Shown: positions 34,019 through 43,696, counted from the first letter of the stretch. The stretch is DNA of 64,000 nt from JAJPHW01 sp963799065 (GCA_963799065.1 CAWCVJ010000003.1:620001-684000), one strand, 5' to 3'. The notes: generated by a model from the sequence alone, not told the origin. Program-made: numbers and translations.

Positions 34019-35545
34019 TCAGAACAGCACACCCATCATCAGATTGATCTGACTCGCATCGAAACTCTGATTGCCCAAAGCAAACGCCTTCAGATAGTGA
34101 TACTCCATGGAAAACAACAGATCGGTGCGTGGCCGGTAAATGAAGTTCGCCAGAACCCCCTGATTCCGAATCAGCGCCGGACCCAAATACGAGGTATTGC
34201 CGGGATCGTTGCGGATATTCTTAGCAAACGGATTGTCTTCACCGAACGCAGTGTTGAACTCAAGTTTCGCCAGCGGTTTGTACTTGAGTTGCGCCCACCC
34301 TCCTGCAGACGGCAATGCATAAATCGCGGTGTACGAGGTCGGCTCGGCGGGATAGAGAACGCTCACTCCCAATCCGCCTCCGATTCCACCGATCGCATTG
34401 CCCCGATAGAACTTTCCGCTAAGCGTGACGCGACTCGAGAGCGGCAAACTCACGTCCGTCATCCCGGCCCAGGCGTTGATGTTGCGATCGAATCCATAGT
34501 TCTGCCGGCCGTAATAACCTCCCGCGCCCACAGTCAACGGCTGACCAAAAACGCTGCGCGTCCAGGCGACACGGGTCGCATAGGCCGGCTGTCGCGACGC
34601 TTCGCCAGCCTGCGGTGTCCGATAAAACGAATAGGCCGACTCACCGTCAAGATTGTCCAGAATTCCACCTTGCAGTAGAAGCGTGGAATCATCCGCCAGC
34701 GCAATGCGATGCTCCACGCGAACCTGTGGCGTCCAGGTCCACAGATTTCCCGCATAATTCAGCGCGGGAATCGACAGCGACGCGAACGAAGATGGCGACA
34801 GCGGAGAGATGAACAACATATCCTGCCCCGCAATGATCGAGGTGTTCGGCCAATCCAGACGGACAGTTCCGGTGCGCAACCATGCCAAGCCATAGTTCAC
34901 GCCGTTCGGATTGCCCGCAAATCCGCCCCCGAAATCAAACCGAATATCCGCGCTGGTTTGTGCCCCTGCAAAACGCGGGCCTTCCGCGGACAAGCCTATC
35001 TGCGATTGCCGCAACGTCCCGCCGAAACTGCCTCCCGATGATCCGGCAGCATTCGGCAGCGCGAGCGCAGGAATGTCCGAGTTGTCCACAGTTCCCTGAT
35101 TGCTGAACAAATTAAAGAGCACGATTCCCGAGAGCCGTATGCGGTACTTCGACCAGCCCTCGACCTTCGTCTGATACTGCTCATCAACCTTTCCGGAGAG
35201 CAGTTGAAATTCCTCATCGAGCCGCGCGTCGCGGTCTTTCTGTGCCGTCTCAGTGTCCGGCGCACGAGCTGAAGCTCCAGCCGTGGTTTTTTCCGTATGC
35301 GCAACTTGGTCGCGAATCGCGAGTTCGTGCCGCAACTCTTGCGTTTCTTGTTTGTACGCGACGTTTTCGCCGCGGATCTCCTGCACGGCGGTTTGCAATT
35401 CGCGCACTTGCCTCTGGAGATCGGTCACCGTCGAAGTAAGAGATTGAACGGCTGCCGTCGTGTCCTGCGACGATTGCGCCGCGAGCGTCGCCGCCAAACC
35501 GATAAGCCAGAGCGGGATCAATGTCAGAGCACGGTGCGAGAGCAT
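34019..35545 (-). CDS. Porin-like outer-membrane protein with N-terminal coiled coil
   Basis: A 508-residue exported protein. Signal peptide to about residue 25, then a coiled coil (about 30-85, SLTSTVTDLQRQVRELQTAV in outline) that could make a trimer, then a long beta-rich region with alternating aromatic strands and Gly/Ser turns ending in a typical final strand (INLMMGVLF with C-terminal Phe). This is how DcaP-type and related porins look. ATG at 35545 has GAGGGA nine bases upstream and sits at the signal peptide; the frame is open to 35605. It comes after a two-component pair and before a cupredoxin gene, so regulated uptake of a nutrient or metal is possible. Confidence 0.72.
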   Translation of the reverse strand: MLSHRALTLIPLWLIGLAATLAAQSSQDTTAAVQSLTSTVTDLQRQVRELQTAVQEIRGENVAYKQETQELRHELAIRDQVAHTEKTTAGASARAPDTETAQKDRDARLDEEFQLLSGKVDEQYQTKVEGWSKYRIRLSGIVLFNLFSNQGTVDNSDIPALALPNAAGSSGGSFGGTLRQSQIGLSAEGPRFAGAQTSADIRFDFGGGFAGNPNGVNYGLAWLRTGTVRLDWPNTSIIAGQDMLFISPLSPSSFASLSIPALNYAGNLWTWTPQVRVEHRIALADDSTLLLQGGILDNLDGESAYSFYRTPQAGEASRQPAYATRVAWTRSVFGQPLTVGAGGYYGRQNYGFDRNINAWAGMTDVSLPLSSRVTLSGKFYRGNAIGGIGGGLGVSVLYPAEPTSYTAIYALPSAGGWAQLKYKPLAKLEFNTAFGEDNPFAKNIRNDPGNTSYLGPALIRNQGVLANFIYRPRTDLLFSMEYHYLKAFALGNQSFDASQINLMMGVLF

Positions 35546-35622
35546 GGGGATGTCCCTCAATTCGGATTTCATCGTGAACTTGTGACTGCTTCGGCGGCAG
35601 GCCACGGCTTAACAAACTGGAG

Positions 35623-37371
35623 CTACGCCTCCGCGGCCAGTTGGCCGGCGCGGGCGTGCAATGGCAGAGTCACCTTAAACACCGATCCCGCCGGCGACGT
35701 GCTTTCCACAACAACCGTGCCGCCATGATCCTCGACAATTTTCTGCACCACGGTCAGCCCCAACCCGGTGCCATTTTCTTTGTCGAAACTGACAAAAGGC
35801 TCGAAGAGCGTATGTCTCACTTGCGCCGGAATCCCCGGACCATTGTCAGAAAAGCGCAGTTCAATATCGTGTTCTGTGTTTCTTACGTCGATGCGCACGT
35901 ATCCATTTTCACGAGGCACCGCCTCGCAGGCATTCAGAATCAAGTTTTGAAAAACCCGCTCCATCTTCTTGGAATCGAACCAGCCGTCGCTCGATCCTTC
36001 GCTGTGTACATCAATTCGTACTCGATGATACTCCGGCCGAGCCCTCACGATTTGCACCACGCGCTGTAGCGTCAACTGCAGGTTGCCGAACGATGGCCGC
36101 AGCGATTCCCGTGCTCGCGAAAACTCCAGCAGAGACTCGATCAGGTCGGTCATTTGATCGACTGCTAAGCGCACTTCTGAATACAGATCTTCGCGCTGGG
36201 CGGAGGTCAGCCGGCTTTCGCACAAAAACTCAGCGTTGGCTACAATCGCCGCAAGCGAGTGCCTCAAGTCATGCGAAATCGAGCTGGCCATGCGCCCGAT
36301 GGTCGCCAGCCGTTCCGATTCGAGCAGGTCGCGCTGCGTATTTTGCAGATTGCTGCGCATGCGGTCAAAGGCGACCGCGACTTCAGCAACCTCGTCGCCC
36401 CCGGAAGAATCGAGGGGATACGCAAAATCCCCGCGCTCCAAGGCGCGTACGCCGGAGACGAGAGTCTTCAGCGGTCGCGTAAACGTATTCGATATCAGAA
36501 AGACCAGCAGACTGCCGCCCAACACCGCCGCTAAACCTGTCGCAATCAGCTCGCGATTCAATCTGCTCAAGAACAGAGTCGCCTGATCCAGCGACTTCAA
36601 AACCGTCAACTGTACCGGCGAAGTATCGGAGGACAGGCTCACCGATGTCGCCAAAAATTGTTCATCTCCCAACCTGACCTGACGAGGCGCCGGCGCGCCG
36701 CCGCTGTCCGGCATCAGCCGTGACAGCTCGGTTTCCTGCGTGCTCGAAAGAGAACTCTTCACCAGTTCATTGTCATACGAAAATGCCACCTGGCTGGCGG
36801 CCACACGGCTGATCTCGTCTACGATGCGATGATCGATCTCATAGCCCAACGCGATGTGCCCCAGCAGACGATTCTCCGCCGGATGTCCAAAATAAATCGG
36901 CTGAAGAAAAACTTCATACAGATGCCCGTTTTCATACCACCAATGCCGCGCCTCTCCCGGCTTGAGCGACTGCGCCAGAAATCCTTGCGCTGTCTCGGCG
37001 GTAAGCCCCGGCGTCAGCGCATGGATCGCCATCACATGATCGGACGAGTCGGCGAGAACCAACAGATCGCTGCCGGCCAAATGCCATGTGTCCTGTGAAG
37101 CGTCTTGAATGGTGGCTGCGTCGCGCGTCGTCATCAAGGCACGCACATTAGGCAGGTCGGCCAGCAATTCCGCGGAGCGCGCCAACGTGATCTGGCGTTG
37201 TCGCTGGAAATTGTCGAAAGTCTGTACGGAATTATCCAAGTCCTCCAGAATCTGCTGCCGGACGCGCTGCTCCACGCTATGCCGTACCACCAGCAGAGCG
37301 GCGCCCGTGAGCCCCGCAGAGACGAGGAGGACGGTGAGCAGAAACTTCGTTTGTAGGCGCAGTGATCCCAT
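35623..37371 (-). CDS. Sensor histidine kinase (HAMP, HisKA, HATPase)
   Basis: A 582-residue inner-membrane kinase. Membrane helices at about 9-29 and 290-312 enclose a periplasmic sensor domain of about 260 residues. HAMP follows (LKTLVSGVRALERGDFAYPL). The phospho-acceptor His is in SISHDLRHSLAAI (near residue 367). ATP-binding boxes: NLILNACEAV (N), FSDNGPGIP (G1), FVSFDKENGTGLGL (F/G2). It phosphorylates the response regulator encoded 44 bases upstream. The ligand is unknown. The downstream porin and cupredoxin genes are plausible targets. Confidence 0.93.
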   Translation of the reverse strand: MGSLRLQTKFLLTVLLVSAGLTGAALLVVRHSVEQRVRQQILEDLDNSVQTFDNFQRQRQITLARSAELLADLPNVRALMTTRDAATIQDASQDTWHLAGSDLLVLADSSDHVMAIHALTPGLTAETAQGFLAQSLKPGEARHWWYENGHLYEVFLQPIYFGHPAENRLLGHIALGYEIDHRIVDEISRVAASQVAFSYDNELVKSSLSSTQETELSRLMPDSGGAPAPRQVRLGDEQFLATSVSLSSDTSPVQLTVLKSLDQATLFLSRLNRELIATGLAAVLGGSLLVFLISNTFTRPLKTLVSGVRALERGDFAYPLDSSGGDEVAEVAVAFDRMRSNLQNTQRDLLESERLATIGRMASSISHDLRHSLAAIVANAEFLCESRLTSAQREDLYSEVRLAVDQMTDLIESLLEFSRARESLRPSFGNLQLTLQRVVQIVRARPEYHRVRIDVHSEGSSDGWFDSKKMERVFQNLILNACEAVPRENGYVRIDVRNTEHDIELRFSDNGPGIPAQVRHTLFEPFVSFDKENGTGLGLTVVQKIVEDHGGTVVVESTSPAGSVFKVTLPLHARAGQLAAEA

Positions 37372-37415
37372 TCCTGGTTGAAGCCCGTCAGCGGTGAGCG
37401 AACTCCCTTCGCTCC

Positions 37416-38096
37416 CTACGGCACGAACTTATAGCCCGCGCTATGTACGGTGCGAAAGTGCACTGGATTCGCCGGGTCCTTCTCCAATTTCTGCCGCAGC
37501 TTCAAAATGTGATTGTCCACGGTCCGCGTCGAAGGATAGTTCTGATATCCCCACACTTCATTCAGCAGCTCCTCCCGCGAAATCACACGCTCGGGATTCT
37601 GTGCCATGAACTTGAGCACCTTGAACTCCTGCGCGGTGAGCGCGACATCCTGGCCGGCGCGAGTCAGCTCCATCTTGGTGAAGTCCACGTTCACGTCGGC
37701 AAACGAAAACGTCTTGCTCACCACGGGAGCACGACCGGAACGGCGAATCGCCGAAAGCACACGTGCCAGCAATTCTCGCGGACTAAACGGCTTCGTCACA
37801 TAATCGTCCGCGCCCAGTTCGAGCAGCAAAACCTTATCGGACACATCCGACTTCGCACTGAGAATCAAAATCGGCAGGCCCGGCGACGCCTGCTTGATTT
37901 CGCGACACACATCGGGGCCAGGCAGTCCCGGCAGCCGCAGATCGAGCACGATGGCCGAAGGCGGCGCAGCCCGGAACATCTCCAGCCCCTTAAGTCCGTT
38001 GTCCGCCATTTCGACGGCGAAGCCTTCGGCTTCAAACAGTCGCTTCAGGGCTTTCTGTAGTCCCGGATCGTCTTCGATGATGAGAATGCGTTGCAT
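37416..38096 (-). CDS. OmpR/PhoB family response regulator
   Basis: A 226-residue regulator. Receiver domain (1-118): acidic pair IIEDD, phospho-acceptor Asp52 in IVLDLRLPG, Lys in YVTKPFSPRELL. C-terminal winged helix (about 130-226) with LTAQEFKVLKFMAQNPERVISR in outline, RTVDNHILKLRQKL and the closing FRTVHSAGYKF. It binds DNA as a dimer when phosphorylated. ATG at 38096 fits the fold start; the open frame above it is not coding. First gene of the minus-strand run, with the kinase gene 44 bases downstream. Confidence 0.94.
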   Translation of the reverse strand: MQRILIIEDDPGLQKALKRLFEAEGFAVEMADNGLKGLEMFRAAPPSAIVLDLRLPGLPGPDVCREIKQASPGLPILILSAKSDVSDKVLLLELGADDYVTKPFSPRELLARVLSAIRRSGRAPVVSKTFSFADVNVDFTKMELTRAGQDVALTAQEFKVLKFMAQNPERVISREELLNEVWGYQNYPSTRTVDNHILKLRQKLEKDPANPVHFRTVHSAGYKFVP

Positions 38097-38279
38097 GTGC
38101 GGTCGCGCGCTTACCGAATTCGTAGCCACCAGTGTATGCATAAAGCGGGCACCCTTCGTAGCCCGATTGATTGTCAGGCTACAGGAAAAAACCGCAATTT
38201 ACTGGGATTCTATGAAAAGTGACAAGCTGGAGACAATCTTTTGACAAATCGCCAAGCGTGGTCCATCACTTGCCGTGAA

Positions 38280-39668
38280 TTAAGCCGCGTCGGTGGATGG
38301 GAGGAATTTGCGCTTGCTTCGTTCACGGTGCGCCATTATTCGCGAGCTCATCAGGAAAGCTCGGGAAGCAGTACCCGCCACGGCACGGGAGAGTCCCTGC
38401 CGCAAGCCGGTGGCGGGAGTCGAGCAAAAGTCATAGCCCGGCATAATTCCCGCTTTTCGAGACGACACCAGCTCGGCATAGAGGTCGAGGAACGAAGCGG
38501 TGACGGCTTCCCACGAGAATTTCTGAGCATCCTGGCAGGCGAGTCTGGCTTTGGCCTGGCGCCGCGCGGGGTCGCTCAAGGCTTGGTCCAACGCCGCCGC
38601 AAACGCTCCGACCGTGGCTTCCGTCAACCACGCATTTTCAGAGTTGGCATAGGCCGTGACGCCGCCGCGGTTCGGCGCCAGCAACGGCAAGCCCGACGCC
38701 ATCGCTTCCAGGGGCGCAATGCCAAAAGGCTCTCGCGGATTGGGATGCACAAACATATCCGCGTTGGCGTAAAGATCCGCCAGGGCGTTGCGATCGGTGA
38801 CGTGCCCGAGAAACTTTACGTGTCCCGGCATCTCTGCGTGGCTGGCGGTTTCCCAGCGCGAGGATTCTATGCCGTCTCCGGCCACGAGCAGACGATAGTC
38901 CCGGTCGCCTCTGTTGACGAGAAACCGCAGCAAATCGAAGAGCAAAGCGAGATTCTTTTCCGGCACCAGGCGACCTACATAAAGCAGAAGAACGCTCTTC
39001 GGCGAGGCGCCGAACTTGCTGAGCAAACCGGCTCTGAGTTCGGCAGACCGTCGCGCGGGCGACACGAAGCTCAAATCCACTCCCATGGGCCGCGTCCAAG
39101 TGGCGCGCGGAACTAAGTGGCCCACGGACGCCTGCTGCAGCTCCGCAGCGGTGTATCCGGAATTCGCGATGTGGTGATCGAAGAAGGGATAGTAAGCCCA
39201 CTTCATATAGCCCGAGCAGAAAGCATTCGCCAGAGGGATGCGGCCAATGTAGGCCCGAAAGTTGTCGTCCATGCGCTCGCAACTCAGGCCAACCGTCACC
39301 GGGCGAAAGTCCATCGACTCCAGCAATCCCAGCCGCAAAAGGGCGCTAAGATAATTCAAAGTGTACTTGTCGCAAACTTCAACCAGATCCGGCTTCTCCT
39401 TCCGCAAAATCTCCTGCAACGGACTTCCCGGCCATAAGTATTGCGGCGGATAGATCGCGCGATATGCGGGATTGAATTTTGCCGCCGGAGAAGCCACATA
39501 GTAGATTCGACCAAACTCTCCGCACTCCTCCATCTGGTGTTGTTTCCCCGGTACCACCAGCCGGATGTGTTGACCACGCTGGTTCGCGCCCCGCATCAGC
39601 GCGCGATAAAAAGTGGCAATCCCGCCCGAGCGTTCGTGCCAGGCATTCGTCATGTGCAGCGTCTTCAT
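38280..39668 (-). CDS. GT4 family glycosyltransferase
   Basis: A 462-residue GT-B enzyme. It begins KTLHMTNAWHERSGGIATFY, a typical GT4 acceptor-domain start, and has LLYVGRLVPEKNLALL, DMFVHPNPREPFGIAPLEAMASGLPLLA in outline (the E-x7-E donor-sugar motif), and ENAWL. A nucleotide sugar is expected as donor. The C-terminal 60 residues (RAVAGTASRAFLM) are extra. It lies 12 bases after the membrane protein gene at 39681, forming the left arm of a divergent cluster whose right arm has another GT4. Substrate unknown; a glycolipid or envelope polysaccharide is likely. Confidence 0.87.
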   Translation of the reverse strand: MKTLHMTNAWHERSGGIATFYRALMRGANQRGQHIRLVVPGKQHQMEECGEFGRIYYVASPAAKFNPAYRAIYPPQYLWPGSPLQEILRKEKPDLVEVCDKYTLNYLSALLRLGLLESMDFRPVTVGLSCERMDDNFRAYIGRIPLANAFCSGYMKWAYYPFFDHHIANSGYTAAELQQASVGHLVPRATWTRPMGVDLSFVSPARRSAELRAGLLSKFGASPKSVLLLYVGRLVPEKNLALLFDLLRFLVNRGDRDYRLLVAGDGIESSRWETASHAEMPGHVKFLGHVTDRNALADLYANADMFVHPNPREPFGIAPLEAMASGLPLLAPNRGGVTAYANSENAWLTEATVGAFAAALDQALSDPARRQAKARLACQDAQKFSWEAVTASFLDLYAELVSSRKAGIMPGYDFCSTPATGLRQGLSRAVAGTASRAFLMSSRIMAHRERSKRKFLPSTDAA

Positions 39669-39680
39669 GGATCGCAGCCC

Positions 39681-40268
39681 CTACTTGCCTGAAAAAATCT
39701 TGCGGAAAAACCGGTACGGCTTAAGAATGAAGAACTCCAAAAGCAAAAAAGGCAGTCGCTTCGTGTCTGCGCCTAAAGACACGCCTTCCCCAGCCACCAG
39801 CATGGTTCCCTGACGCATGGCATACCAGTTGAACAACCCGGAGAATGCACTGACGATCACCGAAATAATTTCGGCAACTTTGAGGTGGGGCGTTCCCCGC
39901 AAGAAATGCATCCCATACTCCAACACCTGAAAACACATGGGCACGATAAGCGCCAGAAGTACGCCCGTAGCCCATTCTGGCTCGGCGTTACGAAAGGTTT
40001 GCACGATGGCACCATAGAAACCGGCAGTAACCACGCAGAAGATAGACTCAACCAGCAGGGTCTCGAAGATGGAATGAAATCCCCGGCGGATGGTGACTCC
40101 GAGAAAGATCGGCCCGCGCAATACCATGCTGAGCAAGGCTGATTTCCAGTTCCATAGGAGTAACAAGCGAAATGGGTTACGAGCCAGTTTCGCGAACGCG
40201 CTACCCAGGCTGGGGCCAGCCTCATCGGAGGAGCGCGGGAAACGTGGTGTGAGCAAGGTCGAAACCAA
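39681..40268 (-). CDS. Membrane protein of the glycosyltransferase cluster, unknown
   Basis: About 195 residues, start not secure: the frame is open to 40463 inside the opposite gene, and I place it at a TTG at 40268. Three hydrophobic segments stand out (MVLRGPIFLGV; LVESIFCVVTAGFYGAIV; VLLALIVPMCFQVLEYGMHFL), then VAEIISVIVSAFSGLFNWYAM and a basic end. No known domain is recognised. Strict adjacency (12 bases) to a GT4 gene suggests a role in the same envelope glycan or glycolipid. Confidence 0.55.
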   Translation of the reverse strand: MVSTLLTPRFPRSSDEAGPSLGSAFAKLARNPFRLLLLWNWKSALLSMVLRGPIFLGVTIRRGFHSIFETLLVESIFCVVTAGFYGAIVQTFRNAEPEWATGVLLALIVPMCFQVLEYGMHFLRGTPHLKVAEIISVIVSAFSGLFNWYAMRQGTMLVAGEGVSLGADTKRLPFLLLEFFILKPYRFFRKIFSGK

Positions 40269-40326
40269 ACTTGAGTATATGCACGAACCATTCTGAGACA
40301 GAGTTAACGTAAGGTTAAAAAACAAA

Positions 40327-40355
40327 TTTACATAAAAATGTTTGAAACGTAATAT
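40327..40355 (+). promoter_or_regulatory. Strong sigma70-like promoter for the PHP/GT4 pair
   Basis: TTTACA (40327-40332), exactly 17 bases, then TAATAT (40350-40355), with a predicted start near 40362 and the ATG at 40381. The surrounding 70 bases are strikingly AT-rich for this genome. Confidence 0.6.
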
Positions 40356-40380
40356 GGCATTCACGAAGCTTTGAAATGGT

Positions 40381-41610
40381 ATGGGCGAGGGTTTGCCGGC
40401 AGCACCGAAAGAGAAGCGTCTAATCCAGAGAAATCGAGGAGGCACTTTGCATTGCCAGGTCACCTGCCTTTGGAAAGAGCCTGAAGTCGCGGATTCATAC
40501 CGGGCTGGCGTGAGCCTGCACGGTCATACCAATCACTCGAAAGAATCCCTCTTTTTCATTCCGCAGTATGCGGCAAAGCATCCCGTCACCAATTGGATCG
40601 TTAAGTTCTGCGAAAAGAAGTCTCTGGAGGAAACGGCCATTCCTCTGGATTTCTCCCGCGCCTACTGGACTCCCGTGATGCCGCCGCTGGCTGCTTTCCA
40701 ACTGGAAAAGCAGCAGATTGAGAACAGTCTGGACCTTAGATCCATGGTCTCCATCACCGATCACGACACGATCACGGCTCCTATGCTGTTGCGAGTCGTT
40801 CCCGAAGCCCGCCAGACTCCGGTTTCCACGGAGTGGAGTGTACTCTACCGCGGCAGCATGTTCCATTTCGGAGTCCACAACCTTCCCAGCGGCGAAGCCG
40901 AATCGATTATTCAGGTGCTGAATATGTTCAGCGCCAACCCGGTCGAAGGCGATCTGCCGCAGGTGCTGGAGATGCTGCACGACAATTCCGACATCCTGCT
41001 TGTCCTGAACCACCCCATGTGGGATATGACCTGCGTCGGAGCGGACGTTCATCTGCAGAACCTGACCGCCCTTTGCGCAGAAGTTGGCATGTTCATGCAC
41101 GCCATGGAGATGAATGGCTTGCGCGACTGGAAAGAAAATCAGTTCGTGATGCACTATGCCGAAGGCTGGAACTTGCCGGTTATCTCCGGCGGCGACCGGC
41201 ATGGTTGCGAGGCGGGGGCGTGCATAAATCTGACCTCAGCGGGCAGCTTTGGCGAATTCGTTCACGAAGTGAGAAAAGACCGCCGCAGTCACGTGCTCTT
41301 CATGCCGCAGTATCAGGAACCCATGGGACTTCGCGCGCTCCAGGCTTTTCTCGACTCGGTGCGCGAGTATCCCGATTACCCGCAGGACATGCGCCGCTGG
41401 GAGCAGCGCGTTTTTCATCACGATTATGCCGGCACCATGCGCCCCATCTGCGAAATGTGGCAGGGAGCGCCGCTCCCTCTCAAGCTCGTGCTCTCCGTTT
41501 TTCAGCTGGCGGAGAACTCCCGGGTGCGCGATTTTCTGCACAACACCTTCGCCCGGCCTCATAATGAGGAGATAGAGTTCCTTCCGGTCAAACGGCAAGA
41601 GGTGGTGTGA
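40381..41610 (+). CDS. PHP-domain protein (predicted metal-dependent phosphoesterase)
   Basis: A protein of up to 409 residues with the PHP metal-binding set in order: SLHGHTNHSKE (HxH), SITDHDT, FHFGVHNLP, LVLNHPMWD and SGGDRHG. Such domains hold two or three metal ions and cleave phosphoesters. The rest does not match a familiar extended family. Its stop overlaps the start of a GT4 gene (TGATG), so the two are co-translated. A phosphatase acting on a sugar-phosphate or lipid intermediate of the glycosyltransferases is the simplest idea, but unproved. The start at 40381 sits just behind a strong promoter; later in-frame starts exist. Confidence 0.78.
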   Translation: MGEGLPAAPKEKRLIQRNRGGTLHCQVTCLWKEPEVADSYRAGVSLHGHTNHSKESLFFIPQYAAKHPVTNWIVKFCEKKSLEETAIPLDFSRAYWTPVMPPLAAFQLEKQQIENSLDLRSMVSITDHDTITAPMLLRVVPEARQTPVSTEWSVLYRGSMFHFGVHNLPSGEAESIIQVLNMFSANPVEGDLPQVLEMLHDNSDILLVLNHPMWDMTCVGADVHLQNLTALCAEVGMFMHAMEMNGLRDWKENQFVMHYAEGWNLPVISGGDRHGCEAGACINLTSAGSFGEFVHEVRKDRRSHVLFMPQYQEPMGLRALQAFLDSVREYPDYPQDMRRWEQRVFHHDYAGTMRPICEMWQGAPLPLKLVLSVFQLAENSRVRDFLHNTFARPHNEEIEFLPVKRQEVV

Positions 41611-42848
41611 TGGGTGAAGCCGCGCTCCGCGTCGCATTCTTCCCCGACGCATATCACGAAGTCGATGGCGTGGCCAACACCTCCCGGCACTTCGAACAAT
41701 TTGCCCTGCGCCGCGGTTTGCCTTTCCTGACGGTGCTGGGCGGCACGAAGAATTCTCTGGAGCACGATGGATCGGTGACCCGCCTCGAATGCAAGCGCAG
41801 CCCGATCGGCTTTCCGCTCGACAAAAAACACGACTTCGATCTCGCCTTCATGCGGCACTACGGCAAGGTCGCCGATCAAGTGCGCGCCTTTGAGCCGGAC
41901 GTCATCCACATCACCGGCCCTAGCGACGTCGGCATTCTCGGCACCGTCATCGCGCAGCGAATGCATATTCCGCTCGCGGCGTCCTGGCACACCAATGTCC
42001 ACGAGTATGCCGAACGCCGTGGCGTCGGCTTGCTGCCGTTTCTGCCCAAGTCCGCACGCAACAGAGCCGGACGCGCCATGCGCGAGGCCAGCCTGCTCGC
42101 GACTCTGCGCTTTTATCACATTGCCCAGGTTTTGTACGCTCCCAATCAGGAATTGATTGACCTGCTTGAAGAAGGCACCGGAAAGCCCTGCTACCTCATG
42201 GGACGAGGCGTCGATGCCGTTCTATTCGATCCCCAACGTCGTTCCCGCGAAGACAAACCCTTCGTCATCGGCTACGTCGGACGTCTTACCGTCGAAAAAA
42301 ACATTCACTTCCTCGCCGAACTCGAAGTGGCCCTGCTGGCCGCCGGTATGACCGACTTCCGTTTTCTCATCGTAGGTCAGGGTGCCGAGGAACAATGGCT
42401 CAAAGAGCACATGAAGTACGCCGACTTTGCCGGCGTCCAAAAGGGTGAAGATCTCGCCCGCCACTACGCCAACATGGATGTCTTCGCCTTTCCCTCGCAC
42501 ACCGATACGTATGGCAACGTGGTACTCGAAGCACTGGCATCCGGCGTTCCTGCAGTGGTCACCGATAGCGGGGGCCCCCGCTTCATCGTGCGCGAAGGCG
42601 AAACCGGCTACGTCGCCAGGAACCTCGGCGAATTCGTCGCTCGTATTCAAGAGATGGCCGGTCAACCTGGGCGCATGGGAATGTTTCGCGCCTCAGCTCG
42701 CACCTTCGCCATGAGCGCCTCGTGGGATCACGTGTTCGAGGCCGTCTACGCCGGCTACGAGCGCGGCCTGCGAAGTTCGACCGAGGCCGGTGACAAGGTT
42801 CGCGGCAAGGCGGGAACCGTGCGTACTGGAGCGCCCAGCACCATCTAA
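41610..42848 (+). CDS. GT4 family glycosyltransferase, mannosyltransferase-like
   Basis: A 412-residue GT-B enzyme. It starts LRVAFFPDAYHEVDGVANTSRHFEQFA in outline, resembling the PimB/MgtA-type and GDP-mannose-dependent group. DVIHITGPSDVGILG, AASWHTNVHEY, IGYVGRLTVEKNI, VFAFPSHTDTYGNVVLEALASG in outline (donor E-x7-E) are all present. It probably adds a mannose or similar sugar to a lipid acceptor at the inner membrane. ATG at 41610 overlaps the TGA of the PHP gene. Confidence 0.88.
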   Translation: MGEAALRVAFFPDAYHEVDGVANTSRHFEQFALRRGLPFLTVLGGTKNSLEHDGSVTRLECKRSPIGFPLDKKHDFDLAFMRHYGKVADQVRAFEPDVIHITGPSDVGILGTVIAQRMHIPLAASWHTNVHEYAERRGVGLLPFLPKSARNRAGRAMREASLLATLRFYHIAQVLYAPNQELIDLLEEGTGKPCYLMGRGVDAVLFDPQRRSREDKPFVIGYVGRLTVEKNIHFLAELEVALLAAGMTDFRFLIVGQGAEEQWLKEHMKYADFAGVQKGEDLARHYANMDVFAFPSHTDTYGNVVLEALASGVPAVVTDSGGPRFIVREGETGYVARNLGEFVARIQEMAGQPGRMGMFRASARTFAMSASWDHVFEAVYAGYERGLRSSTEAGDKVRGKAGTVRTGAPSTI

Positions 42849-42901
42849 AGTGTGCGTGAATTTATTCCGATTTAAGCAGCAATTACTTCGAGGAAGCGGA
42901 C

Positions 42902-43681
42902 ATGACGAGACAACGGCAAATCCTCTGTTCCATCTTCATTCTGACTCTGAGCGCCTTCGTTCCCGCATTAGCGCAAACCGCGACTGAGGCGGCCCCGCAA
43001 CTCAAAGCCGCGCCCCTGAACACGCAGCAAGTGGTCGCCAACATGGAAGAGCGCAACCGCGACCGCGCTCTCGCCCTCAAGCAATTCGAAGGCAGCCGTC
43101 TCTACCGCATGGAATATCGCGGCTTCCCCAAGAACGAAGACGCCGAAATGACGGTCAGCATGGATTATCGCTGGCCCGATAAAAAAAACTTCAAAGTCGT
43201 TTCCCAGAGCGGATCGAAATTCGTGATCGATCACGTTTTCAAGAAACTGCTCGAGGCCGAACAGGAAGCGCTACAGCCGGCCAACCTGGCCCACAATGGC
43301 CTGACTTCCGCCAATTACGACTTTGAACTCGTAGGCTACGAACAGACGCCACAATCGGCACGATATGTCCTTGCGGTCACGCCCAAAGAACGAAGCAAGT
43401 TCCTATACCTGGGGAAAATCTGGGTCGACGCCAAAGACTTTGCCGTTGCCCGCGTCGAGGCCGAACCCGCGAAAAACCCTTCTTTCTGGATCAAGAAAAG
43501 CGAAATCCGCCACACCTACGCCAAAGTCGACGACTTCTGGCTGCCCGTCGAGAACCATACTGAGAGCATGATTCGGATCGGCGGCAAGGCTACGCTATCC
43601 ATCGAATACTCGAACTACAAGATCACCCAGGCCGAAACGCCGCAGGTCAAGACTGCAGCCGCATTGCTTACGTTGCAGTAG
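42902..43681 (+). CDS. Exported LolA-like protein
   Basis: A 259-residue exported protein: signal peptide to about residue 24 (VPALA-QT). The body has the outer-membrane lipoprotein-sorting-like beta pattern: RLYRMEYRGFPKNEDAEMTV, YDFELVGYEQTPQSARYVLAV, KIWVDAKDFAVARVEAEP, and a final IEYSNYKI. Three proteins of this general kind are in the window (31116, 42902, 50220). It may carry lipid across the periplasm. GAGG lies eight bases before the ATG. It is convergent with sodC, 15 bases apart. Confidence 0.7.
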   Translation: MTRQRQILCSIFILTLSAFVPALAQTATEAAPQLKAAPLNTQQVVANMEERNRDRALALKQFEGSRLYRMEYRGFPKNEDAEMTVSMDYRWPDKKNFKVVSQSGSKFVIDHVFKKLLEAEQEALQPANLAHNGLTSANYDFELVGYEQTPQSARYVLAVTPKERSKFLYLGKIWVDAKDFAVARVEAEPAKNPSFWIKKSEIRHTYAKVDDFWLPVENHTESMIRIGGKATLSIEYSNYKITQAETPQVKTAAALLTLQ

Positions 43682-43696
43682 CGTTCTTGCGAACCA

